Source: a virus
Direction: 5' to 3' (one strand)
DNA: 22,274 nucleotides
Virus record (IMG/VR): IMGVR_UViG_3300007960_000224
Span: 1 to 22,274 of that record
Below the pieces are notes generated by a model. It was not told the origin of the DNA, searched no databases, and was given only the letters and a program-made list of their open reading frames with translations. Each line of letters starts with the position of its first letter. The stretch's first letter is position 1. The translations under genes and the position numbers were made by a program. Positions 11,477 through 18,270 of the stretch are shown piece by piece.

Positions 11477-13609
11477 ATGCCGTCGACAAATAATAATTAC
11501 CTCATCAAGACCGCCCTGTCCATCGCTGAGAGCGGCCTTCCCGTATTTCCAACCAACGATAAAATGCCTGCGTGGTCGAATGACGAGCTGAACGTGAAGA
11601 AAGGCGACGGCGGATACAAGATAGCCACGACGGACCCGGATCGCGTCAAGGAACTATTCGCCCACCCCCGTGCCAAAGAGATCGCCGTCCCAATGGGCGA
11701 GCTGTCCGGCCTGATGTGCATCGATGTCGATCTTCATAAAGACCCGACGCTCGCGGCGTGGGTCGAAGAGAACCCTTGGCTGCATGAGACGCGATCTCAT
11801 AAGACGCGATCCGGCGGCCTTCACTTCCTCTTCAAGCACCCCGGCGACATCCGCTTCCCTGCGACACTGCGACGAGGCGTCGATGTCAAGGCAACAGGCA
11901 ACGGCTACATCTGTTGGCCCGGTACTGAGGGCTACGAGATATTGGACGCGGCACCGCCGTCTAAGTTCCCGATGGATGTTCTACGAGACGTGATGAAAGA
12001 GAAGGGCGGCACAGGATCGCTCACGATGTCGTCATGGAACGCGGCCACCGACGAGGAGCTGATCGAGCGCATCCAGACAGCGGAGGATTTATACCCGGCG
12101 CTGAGGTCGTTATCAGTGAGGCTATCCACACGGCGCATCAACGGCGTCCGGCTGACAGTCGAGCAGCAGATCGCCACCCTGACCGCAGTCATCGATGCCA
12201 GTGACGCAGTCAGCCCAGCCCACCCCCGGCATAACGATTGGATTGATCGGAGGGGGAAGATCGAAGACCTAGTCGTCTCAGCCAACGACAGGCTCCAACC
12301 AACATTCTCCGACGACGACGTGGCCGCCATAACAGAAGGGCGACCCGTTATGAATTTGGAGGCACTATCCCGCCCCATTGGGCCGCAGCGCGAAACAAAA
12401 AGCGATGACATCGAACAGCGCGTTGCGGCTATCGTCGAAGACGACGAGTTCGATACCTTTACGATTAGTGAACTAAATGAAACTACCCTCCCCGAAATAG
12501 AGTGGCTCGTCGAAGGCATGGTGCCGAAGGGCGGCACCGTATCTTTGGGGGGTACATCCAATGTTGGTAAGACTAGATGGCTCGCCGGGTTGGCTGCTTG
12601 CCTCAGTGTCGGACGCACTGATCTCATGGGCCTGCCAGTAGGGGAGCAGACAGGCATCTTATGGATCGCAAACGAGGAACACGGCGATGACATCAAACGA
12701 CGCATTAAGGCGGCAGCTCAGCACTACGATATTCGAGATGGTGGAGAGCCAATTAGCGTCCGTCCTAAAACACAAGGCACCCTCAGACTGGTCGCTATCA
12801 ATGAAGTGGGAACACCGGAACTTGACGAGGAGAACATTGCACGTCTCGTTGCACACATCCGACGGCACAATTTTGGATGTGTGTTCCTTGACCCTTACGT
12901 CACACTAAGCGACGCGATGGATGAGAACAGCGCACAGTCGGCAGCGATGCTTACGAAGGCGTTCATTCACATCACCAGCCTCACAGGCTGCGCCCTGATA
13001 CACGCCCACCACACGCCCAAGGATCGCACCCACGACCTCGACTGGTATCGAGGCGACAGTGGGGCGTGGCGGGGCTCGGGTGCCATCTACAGCGCATTGG
13101 ACTGCGGGTTCACGCTGGCACCTTGGATGTCCAGCAATAAGGATAGCCGAAAGACGTGGAAGGCGAAGTACCTCGAAGAGGAGCTGAGCCGGTGGGTGGT
13201 GCTGGACACAGGTAAGATACGAGAGGGTCGTCCGTTGGAGCCTGTCGTGTATGAGCTGCAGGGCGAAGACCTACCCGAGGGCTACGAGATCGGTGTATGC
13301 CACCTCAGCACCGCCCACAATGCAGAGAACAGCCTCCTCCATGCTGGCGATGATGAGTACATCGCAGGCTACTGGGCGACGGAGATTTTCCGCGTCATGG
13401 GGAAGGGGAAACACAAGACCATAGACGTCCACGATGCGATGCAAAACAAGGACGGCTGGGTCGTCAAATCACGCGAAGCAACCAACCGAGATTGGGGTGC
13501 GTTGACCTCGTTATTTGAGGAGCCAACGGCCTGCGAATACGGCTATGTGGAGACGAAAAAACAAGGCCGTAGCAAACTCATCTGTTGTGTAGCAAACGAG
13601 GAAAATTGA
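11477..13609 (+). CDS. Primase-polymerase / RepA-type helicase fusion
   Basis: 710-residue replication protein. N-terminal bifunctional primase-polymerase domain (about 10-170): LMCIDVDLHKD gives the metal-binding D83/D85, then TRSGGLHFLFK (H116) and RRGVDVKATGNGYICWPG (D136). A helical linker follows, then a RecA-fold AAA_25/RepA-like hexameric helicase: Walker A GGTSNVGKT (358-366), LWIANEEHGDD, Walker B CVFLDPYVTLSD (468-472), ALIHAHHTPKD and WRGSGAI. The C-terminal 120 residues are unassigned, possibly a winged-helix loader. I prefer the ATG at 11477 (GGAG 8 bases upstream) to the GTG at 11468, which overlaps that site. It should unwind the fork and synthesise primers for the PolA-type polymerase. 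Confidence 0.94.
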   Translation: MPSTNNNYLIKTALSIAESGLPVFPTNDKMPAWSNDELNVKKGDGGYKIATTDPDRVKELFAHPRAKEIAVPMGELSGLMCIDVDLHKDPTLAAWVEENPWLHETRSHKTRSGGLHFLFKHPGDIRFPATLRRGVDVKATGNGYICWPGTEGYEILDAAPPSKFPMDVLRDVMKEKGGTGSLTMSSWNAATDEELIERIQTAEDLYPALRSLSVRLSTRRINGVRLTVEQQIATLTAVIDASDAVSPAHPRHNDWIDRRGKIEDLVVSANDRLQPTFSDDDVAAITEGRPVMNLEALSRPIGPQRETKSDDIEQRVAAIVEDDEFDTFTISELNETTLPEIEWLVEGMVPKGGTVSLGGTSNVGKTRWLAGLAACLSVGRTDLMGLPVGEQTGILWIANEEHGDDIKRRIKAAAQHYDIRDGGEPISVRPKTQGTLRLVAINEVGTPELDEENIARLVAHIRRHNFGCVFLDPYVTLSDAMDENSAQSAAMLTKAFIHITSLTGCALIHAHHTPKDRTHDLDWYRGDSGAWRGSGAIYSALDCGFTLAPWMSSNKDSRKTWKAKYLEEELSRWVVLDTGKIREGRPLEPVVYELQGEDLPEGYEIGVCHLSTAHNAENSLLHAGDDEYIAGYWATEIFRVMGKGKHKTIDVHDAMQNKDGWVVKSREATNRDWGALTSLFEEPTACEYGYVETKKQGRSKLICCVANEEN

Positions 13610-13652
13610 AAAAATGCTACAGAGTAACCCTTTGAAATCATTGCAAACTACC

Positions 13653-13687
13653 TTGCTACATTTGCTACAGCGTAGCGAATGTAGCAA
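13653..13687. repeat. 35-bp near-perfect dyad within the repeat cluster
   Basis: Two 17-base arms around a central G, matching at 15 of 17 positions; each arm holds two GCTAC-type units (TTGCTACA at 13653 and 13662; reverse units at 13672 and 13680). No T-tract follows, so it is not an obvious terminator. It could form a cruciform or bind a dimeric protein. Confidence 0.8.
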
Positions 13688-13741
13688 AACGCCGTAAGGT
13701 GTTGATTTTGTTGAAGTTTAATTGCTTGCTACATTGCTACC

Positions 13742-13786
13742 CCCTAAAGGGGGCTGTGCTACTGGCGTAGCAACCGCCCTTTAGGG
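13742..13786. repeat. Second dyad, CCCTAAAGGG pair flanking GCTAC/GTAGC
   Basis: CCCTAAAGGG at 13742-13751 and its complement CCCTTTAGGG at 13777-13786 enclose GCTAC (13758) and GTAGC (13767), making nested symmetry. Each decamer is itself a small hairpin. It lies 24 bases before the resolvase-like gene, and may act as a protein-binding site or attenuator. Confidence 0.7.
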
Positions 13787-13810
13787 CCGATTTAAAGAGG
13801 AGAAATTGAG

Positions 13811-14143
13811 ATGGCAAATCGAAATAAGCAGCGTGGTTATGAGCTGGAGAGAGAGACGGTATTATTCTGGCGAGAGCACGGCGCGGAGGTTCAGCGCAAC
13901 GTCGGGTCCGGCGCGTTCAAGAACTACAGCGAAGACCTCGCCGGAGACGTGAAGCTCGGGCCGTATGTGATCGAATGTAAGCGCAAGAAGAGCGGCTACC
14001 GTTTTTTGTATCAGAGCCTCGATCAGGACGAGGTCAACGATATGCTGTGCATACGAGAAGATAGACAGCGTCGGCTTTACGTGCTGGAGGAGGAGACCCT
14101 ACTGGACTTGATGCGCAAAGCTGGGTTATGCTCTGCGCCATGA
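13811..14143 (+). CDS. Holliday-junction-resolvase-like PD-(D/E)XK nuclease, 110 aa
   Basis: Short nuclease with the Hjc/phage-resolvase pattern: NKQRGYELERETVLFWREHG (catalytic-helix glutamate E13 or E15), RNVGSGAF, then D42/D46 in EDLAGDVKLG, and the E55-C-K57 motif in YVIECKRKK. A C-terminal helix LEEETLLDLMRKAG completes the minimal fold. Such enzymes resolve branched phage DNA before packaging. GAGGAG lies 8 bases upstream of the ATG. The gene follows the GCTAC cluster and overlaps the next gene (ATGA), linking it to packaging. It could instead be a nicking enzyme of the same superfamily. Confidence 0.78.
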   Translation: MANRNKQRGYELERETVLFWREHGAEVQRNVGSGAFKNYSEDLAGDVKLGPYVIECKRKKSGYRFLYQSLDQDEVNDMLCIREDRQRRLYVLEEETLLDLMRKAGLCSAP

Positions 14144-14895
14144 GACACTACGTTTACGCACTGATCGACCCGCGTGATCTCCAGCCGTTTTACATCGGCA
14201 AGGGGTCATCGGCTCGTCGCTTTCAGCATTTCAGAGACCTTCCTCGTGACGTCGAAAAGTCCGGCGACAAGGCAAAGCGCATCAAGGAGATTAAGGCCGA
14301 TGGGTTCAAACCCGAGGCTGTTGTACTCTCGTGGCACGATACTGATGATCAGGCATACGCCGAAGAACAGCGCCGCATCGCGAGCATCGGCTTGGACAAG
14401 CTCACAAATCAAAACGGCGGGGGAGCTGGTGATCGCACAAAGCCCTCGACCTCACCGAAGCGTCTTACTCCGAAGCAGGAAAAGTTCTGCCAATGCATCG
14501 TCGAAGGAATGAACCAGAGCGACGCATATCGCGCAGCGTATGACGCTGAGAACATGAAGCCCAACACGATCCACAACCGTGCTAAAGACTTGATGGCTGA
14601 CGGGCTGATTGCGGCTAGGATCGAGGAACTGCGGGAGCCGATCATCGAGGGGCTGGAGAAAACGGTAGCGAGCCAGATCAAAAGGCTCGACGATCTGATC
14701 CAGCAAGCCATCGACACCGATCAAGTATCGGCAGCGATGAAAGGCATCGAGCTTCAATCGAAGCTCCTCGATCAATTCCCTGCGACGAAGAACATCAACG
14801 AGAACCACGACATGACTGCTCTCGACAAGCGCATTCAAGAGGCGCGTGAGCGGCTGACGGAACAACGCCAACACTTGAAGGTCGTCAATGGCTGA
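14140..14895 (+). CDS. GIY-YIG nuclease fused to terminase small subunit
   Basis: 251 residues with two recognisable domains. Residues 3-97 are a GIY-YIG nuclease of the LEM-3-like type: YVYALIDPRD..PFYIGKG, then R26/H30, catalytic Glu in AYAEEQRRIASIG (E75 or E76) and KLTNQNGGG. Residues 108-165 are a terminase small-subunit DNA-binding domain: LTPKQEKFCQCIVEGMNQSD, AYRAAYDAENMKPNTIHNRA, GLIAARIEEL, followed by helices for oligomerisation. TerS normally recognises the packaging site and has no nuclease domain. Immediately upstream of TerL, so the TerS role is secure. The start at 14140 overlaps the resolvase stop (ATGA); the in-frame ATG at 14128 is an alternative and neither has a strong RBS. 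Confidence 0.88.
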   Translation: MRHYVYALIDPRDLQPFYIGKGSSARRFQHFRDLPRDVEKSGDKAKRIKEIKADGFKPEAVVLSWHDTDDQAYAEEQRRIASIGLDKLTNQNGGGAGDRTKPSTSPKRLTPKQEKFCQCIVEGMNQSDAYRAAYDAENMKPNTIHNRAKDLMADGLIAARIEELREPIIEGLEKTVASQIKRLDDLIQQAIDTDQVSAAMKGIELQSKLLDQFPATKNINENHDMTALDKRIQEARERLTEQRQHLKVVNG

Positions 14896-15067
14896 GCATC
14901 AATGGAAAGAACCTCCAGCAGGGCAGAGCCGCGTGCCAGTGTGCCGCGTGTGCGGAGCACGTAAGCTGCCAGACATCGCCAACCCTGATCACCCTGACCA
15001 CACCTGCGTCGCAAAGCCGCAGGATCATTCGAGCTACCATGAAAGCGAATACGACCCGCTCCCGTGA
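14888..15067 (+). CDS. Zinc-knuckle microprotein between terminase subunits, 59 aa
   Basis: Starts MAEHQWKEPPAGQSRVPVCR; C19 and C22 (CRVC) with H35, H38 and C40 (HPDHTC) form a plausible zinc-binding set. It overlaps the TerS end by 8 bases and the TerL start by 29 bases in another frame, so it bridges the two genes. Cysteine pairs in small phage proteins at this position may assist packaging, but no family is recognised. Both overlaps and the metal motif argue for a real gene. Confidence 0.65.
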   Translation: MAEHQWKEPPAGQSRVPVCRVCGARKLPDIANPDHPDHTCVAKPQDHSSYHESEYDPLP

Positions 15068-16529
15068 AGACGAACTCGCGGCATTGGCTGCTGAGTTCTA
15101 CGACGATCCGCTGGGGTTCGTGCTCAACGTGTTTCCGTGGGGCAGCGGCACGCTCAAGGGCTTCGATGGTCCCGACACATGGCAGCGTGAGTTCCTCATC
15201 GATTTAGGTGAGCAGATCAAGGATCGCGGCTTCGACGGTAGCAACGCGGTCCGGCCTATCAGGTTCAGTACAGCCAGCGGCCACGGCATTGGCAAGTCCG
15301 CGATGGTGGCGTGGTTGATCCTCTTCATCATGGTGACGCGGCCCCACTGCAAAGGCGTTGTGACCGCGAATACGGCGCAGCAGCTCCGGTCAAAAACGTG
15401 GTCCGAGCTGAGCCGCTGGGTCGAGCTATGTTTATTCAAGCATTGGTTCACATACAACGGCGGCTCGATGGGCAGCCTCAACATCTACGCCAACGCATCG
15501 CCATCAACGTGGCGGGTCGATGCGCAGACCTGCGAAGAGCGGAACGCAGAGGCGTTCGCTGGTTTGCACGCAGCCAGCTCGACGCCGTTCTACATCTTCG
15601 ACGAGGCGTCCGCAGTGCCTGACCGCATCTGGGAGACATCTGAGGGGGGCCAGACGGACGGGGAACCAATGTTCTTCGCGTTTGGCAACCCGACGCGGAA
15701 CACTGGCCGTTTCTACGAGAACATGATGGGCCGCTTTCGCAACGGGTACATCCGGCGCTTCATCGACTGTCGCACCGTCAAGATCACCAACAAGGAGCTG
15801 TTCGAGGAATGGGCGCAGGCATACGGCGAGGACAGCGACTTCTTCAAGGTCCGCGTCAAGGGCGTATTCCCAGACGCTGGTGCTCTGCAGTTCATCAAAG
15901 GCGCAGCCGCCCGAGCCTGCATCATGCAGGACGTGGTGGTGCAGCCGTTCGATCCCGTCGTCGTGGGCGTGGACGTGGCACGCTTTGGTGATGACCAGTC
16001 CGTCATCTGCGTGCGCCAAGGCCGCGACGCTGAAAGCCAAGGCTGGGACAAGTTCAGAGGTGTGGACACGATGACCCTCGCCGCCAAGGTGGTGGAGATC
16101 GCCAATGCGAAGCGTGCGGATCAGGTCTTCATCGACGGGGGCGGTGTCGGCGGTGGCGTAGTTGACCGGTGCAGACAGCTCGGCCTCGACGTCGTCGAGG
16201 TCAACTTCGGCAGCAAGGCTACCGATCCTCTGTACGCAAATCTTCGAGCGCAGTGCTGGGGCAATATGCGCGAGGCGATCAACAACGGCATCAGATTGCC
16301 CGATGACCACGACCTGATCAGCGACCTCACTGGCCTTGAGTACGGTTACAACCTGCGCAACCAGATACAGCTCGAAAGGAAAGAGGACGCCAAGAAGCGC
16401 GGCATTGCATCGCCTGACTTGGCTGATGCTCTCGCGCTGACGTATGCGTTCCCCGTCGCACCGACGCGCCTTGGCTTCGCTGGTGAGGCGTACACACAAA
16501 CGGATTACGATCCGATGGAGAGTTATTGA
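15039..16529 (+). CDS. terL: Terminase large subunit (TerL)
   Basis: 496-residue packaging motor and nuclease. ATPase domain: STASGHGIGKSAM (Walker A, 80-87), FYIFDEASAVPD (Walker B, 184-189, with catalytic glutamate E189), FGNPTRNTG (coupling motif). RNase H-like nuclease domain: VGVDVARFGDDQ (D312), VFIDGGGVGGGV (D366), ASPDLADALALTYAF (D460/D463). All catalytic aspartates are present. It translocates DNA through the portal encoded at 18552 and cuts it, guided by the fused TerS. The ATG at 15039 lies inside the microprotein gene; Shine-Dalgarno is weak, so translational coupling is likely. Confidence 0.97.
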   Translation: MKANTTRSREDELAALAAEFYDDPLGFVLNVFPWGSGTLKGFDGPDTWQREFLIDLGEQIKDRGFDGSNAVRPIRFSTASGHGIGKSAMVAWLILFIMVTRPHCKGVVTANTAQQLRSKTWSELSRWVELCLFKHWFTYNGGSMGSLNIYANASPSTWRVDAQTCEERNAEAFAGLHAASSTPFYIFDEASAVPDRIWETSEGGQTDGEPMFFAFGNPTRNTGRFYENMMGRFRNGYIRRFIDCRTVKITNKELFEEWAQAYGEDSDFFKVRVKGVFPDAGALQFIKGAAARACIMQDVVVQPFDPVVVGVDVARFGDDQSVICVRQGRDAESQGWDKFRGVDTMTLAAKVVEIANAKRADQVFIDGGGVGGGVVDRCRQLGLDVVEVNFGSKATDPLYANLRAQCWGNMREAINNGIRLPDDHDLISDLTGLEYGYNLRNQIQLERKEDAKKRGIASPDLADALALTYAFPVAPTRLGFAGEAYTQTDYDPMESY

Positions 16530-16777
16530 TGGCCAACCCAACATACAGCTATGTACCCGGCACCAATGATTGGAAGGCAGAACGCTACCGCACCATGCCG
16601 CTCATCGAGCTGGCCGACGGCAGCTTCGTCAATGTTAGTCACGGTACCCCCATGCCTGTGGGCATCGCTGATGATCAGGCGGTTCTTGGCCGCGTCAGGA
16701 ACTTGCGTGTCAGCAATAAGTTTGCCCGCCGCACAAACCTCACCGCAGCCAATGGCTGGGAGACCGTGTGGAGCTGA
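16529..16777 (+). CDS. Structural-region protein, 82 aa, probably 5' half of a frameshifted gene
   Basis: Starts MANPTYSYVPGTNDWKAERY one base into the TerL stop (TGATG). The C-terminal RTNLTAANGWETVWS ends abruptly at a TGA, and the next ORF continues, in the -1 frame, a sequence (GNWSPMRTAEAFTLVYNSST) that reads like the natural continuation in phage proteins with the pattern 'TVW-x-(5-12)-A-T-V-SS-DGAG-TGA'. So the two ORFs may be one protein of about 290 residues. No function is recognised; location suggests a head or decoration protein. Confidence 0.6.
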   Translation: MANPTYSYVPGTNDWKAERYRTMPLIELADGSFVNVSHGTPMPVGIADDQAVLGRVRNLRVSNKFARRTNLTAANGWETVWS

Positions 16778-17406
16778 CCACTGGTAACTGGTCCCCAATG
16801 AGAACGGCTGAAGCCTTCACCTTAGTCTACAACAGTTCTACGGACGGGGCGGGCACGACTGGGGCGTTGACGGTTTTGGTTATCTACCTAGACGCCGCCG
16901 GTCAGCGCCAGACGATAATTCACACGTTAAGCAACACGGGCAGCGATGCTCTTGGAATTAGCGGTATCGGCATCCACCGCGTGGCGGTGGCGAGTAATGG
17001 CGGCGACCAGCAGAACAACTCTGCCATCCCCATCACTACGCCAACATACGGGACCCAAGCCATCTGCCCTGCCGGAGATGGTGTCACCTCGCAGTCCATG
17101 TTCTTTTCCGAAAGCGACGGTTACTCGATCATAAAAAATTTTTTTATCCAAATCGGCACTAAAGAAAGCGGTGGGGGCAATCCGCAGGTTGAGGTGCGCG
17201 GACGCGTCTACAACCGCAGCGTGGACGGTTGGTATGTCGTCTACGGCCCGTTCATCGTGAACACGTCGGCTGAGCAGACGCTCAAACTAGAAAATGAAAA
17301 TTTCCCTTTAAGCCCTGCTGACAATTTAGTTTGGGAGGCAAACACCGACAGCAACGGTGCCACGATCAACGTGCGTTACCGGATCAACGAGTATTTTACA
17401 CCCTGA
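16768..17406 (+). CDS. Unknown beta-rich structural protein, 212 aa (or 3' half of frameshifted gene)
   Basis: Beta-rich, with N, G, T and S abundant: FTLVYNSSTDGAGTTGALTV, LDAAGQRQTIIHTL, SGIGIHRVAVASNG and a C-terminal RINEYFTP. This resembles phage decoration or head-fibre proteins whose N-terminal strands carry '[SS]xDGAGTTGA...YLDxxGx', but the family is not identified with certainty. The only start is GTG 16768, inside the preceding ORF and without RBS, so it is probably translated as part of a longer product by frameshift or was a single gene originally. Frame offset (-1) equals loss of one base. Confidence 0.62.
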   Translation: MELTTGNWSPMRTAEAFTLVYNSSTDGAGTTGALTVLVIYLDAAGQRQTIIHTLSNTGSDALGISGIGIHRVAVASNGGDQQNNSAIPITTPTYGTQAICPAGDGVTSQSMFFSESDGYSIIKNFFIQIGTKESGGGNPQVEVRGRVYNRSVDGWYVVYGPFIVNTSAEQTLKLENENFPLSPADNLVWEANTDSNGATINVRYRINEYFTP

Positions 17407-17423
17407 CGCAGGCTTCGCTTGCG
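17407..17423 (+). terminator. Short hairpin after the 212-aa gene, weak
   Basis: CGCAGGC pairs with GCTTGCG (one G-T wobble) around TTC, one base after the stop codon. The downstream AATAAATC has no T-run, so it is at best a weak or Rho-assisted terminator, or an mRNA 3' stabiliser. Confidence 0.3.
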
Positions 17424-17476
17424 AATAAATCTAACTGACTAGACTGTGTTCACGTTTTGTGGTAAGGCGGTTACCC

Positions 17477-17638
17477 ATGAGACGGTATATTCTATTCGGC
17501 AGCTTAAATGACCACCCGCTCGCATGGCTCTTGCACCGTGACTATCGTCACGTCTGGTGCATCGTAGAGACGCCGCACTGCTGGGTCGCATACGACTGGC
17601 ACCAAGGTATTCCGTCGATCCGAGCCAGGCCGATCTAA
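17477..17638 (+). CDS. N-terminal fragment, 53 aa, of a probably frameshifted protein
   Basis: MRRYILFGSLNDHPLAWLLH, then RHVWCIVETPHCWVAYDWHQ; aromatic- and cysteine-rich. It stops at 17638 while the -1 frame continues with matching style (QADLNYDIVSHYEEQGWEVV). Joined, the two give a protein of about 188 residues with the plan 'cysteine/aromatic N-part, then CVGHVKSVLGI, then TPYQLYKW', which is known from small phage proteins encoded near the portal. A hairpin GGTAA/TTACC (17461-17475) directly precedes the ATG and holds the purine-rich site in its stem-loop. Confidence 0.5.
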   Translation: MRRYILFGSLNDHPLAWLLHRDYRHVWCIVETPHCWVAYDWHQGIPSIRARPI

Positions 17639-18045
17639 ACTACGACATCGTCAGCCACTATGAGGAGCAGGGCTGGGAAGTCGTTGAGGTCAAGGACGAT
17701 CCGGTAGCCGTCGGCACCCCGTTCGTACTAAACAACTGCGTCGGCCATGTGAAGTCGGTGCTCGGCATCACGTCGTGGGCATTGACCCCATACCAGCTTT
17801 ACAAGTGGGCAACGCGCCAGCCGCGTCTGTCGATGCTGACAGTACCCGGCTTTGGTGGCGGCAGCTCCGCCCCGGCGTACACGCCTCCGCCGGAACCTGT
17901 GAAGGTCAAGCGCAGCCCAGAGGAAGATTACCCGGCGCATGAAGACCCCGACAAACGTCGCCGCCTTCGCGCAGGTAAGAAGACGACCTCCACACTGATG
18001 GAGACCGAAGAAAGCACCAGCGATAAAGGGACGCTCCTCAAATGA
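17557..18045 (+). CDS. Portal-proximal protein; proline-rich tail resembles next gene
   Basis: 162-codon ORF from GTG 17557; its first ~18 residues overlap the preceding ORF in another frame and probably are not native sequence. Residues about 25-90 (NYDIVSHYEEQGWEVVEVK, NNCVGHVKSVLGITSWALTP, YQLYKWATRQ) read as a CxxxxK-type domain. From about residue 94 (MLTVPGFGGGSSAPAYTPPP) the tail matches the pattern of the next ORF: PGFGGG, PPPEP, RRR..RAG, then TLL near the end. It may therefore be a fusion of two short genes. Expected to act in the head-neck region, but this is positional inference. Confidence 0.6.
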   Translation: MHRRDAALLGRIRLAPRYSVDPSQADLNYDIVSHYEEQGWEVVEVKDDPVAVGTPFVLNNCVGHVKSVLGITSWALTPYQLYKWATRQPRLSMLTVPGFGGGSSAPAYTPPPEPVKVKRSPEEDYPAHEDPDKRRRLRAGKKTTSTLMETEESTSDKGTLLK

Positions 18046-18269
18046 TGATGTTTACAATCCCCGGCTTCGGCGGCGGCGGTGCTCCTGCAGTCCCGCCACC
18101 TCCCGCTCCTCCGCCAGAGCCTCCGAAGAAAACCGATGAGGCTGTCCGCACTGCACGTCGCGACGAGCAGAAGCGTGCTCGTATCAAGGCTGGCCAAGGC
18201 GGCACAATTCAAACCCCTGTCACTGGCGTCGGCATGGCGACCACGACAAAGACCCTGTTAGGACAGTGA
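18042..18269 (+). CDS. Proline/glycine-rich phage protein, 75 aa, TLLG tail
   Basis: MMMFTIPGFGGGGAPAVPPP, then a PPPEPPKK segment, a basic helix RTARRDEQKRARIKAGQGG and TKTLLGQ at the end. The 'P-rich head, basic helix, R/KAGxGGT, TLLG' plan is common in small proteins encoded beside podovirus portal genes; role unknown. It resembles the tail of the preceding ORF and so is likely a tandem duplicate. The ATG overlaps the preceding stop; three consecutive ATG codons make the exact start ambiguous. Confidence 0.72.
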   Translation: MMMFTIPGFGGGGAPAVPPPPAPPPEPPKKTDEAVRTARRDEQKRARIKAGQGGTIQTPVTGVGMATTTKTLLGQ

Positions 18270-18270
18270 C

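Larger units (their letters stand above)
13569..13786. repeat. GCTAC/GTAGC repeat cluster, candidate origin or control site
   Basis: Eleven copies of the pentamer GCTAC or its complement GTAGC in about 200 bases: forward at 13616, 13655, 13664, 13728, 13736 and 13758, reverse at 13569, 13589, 13672, 13681 and 13767. Several extend to TTGCTACA. The array begins in the last codons of the primase-helicase and fills the non-coding gap 13610-13810, around an AT-rich stretch (about 13701-13727). The layout resembles iterons of a replication origin or a multi-site operator; no rightward promoter is recognisable here. Confidence 0.75.

Noticed and set aside
15504-16544. 346-codon leftward ORF opposite terL
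   Set aside because: Antisense to a clear terminase large subunit; no RBS or homology seen.
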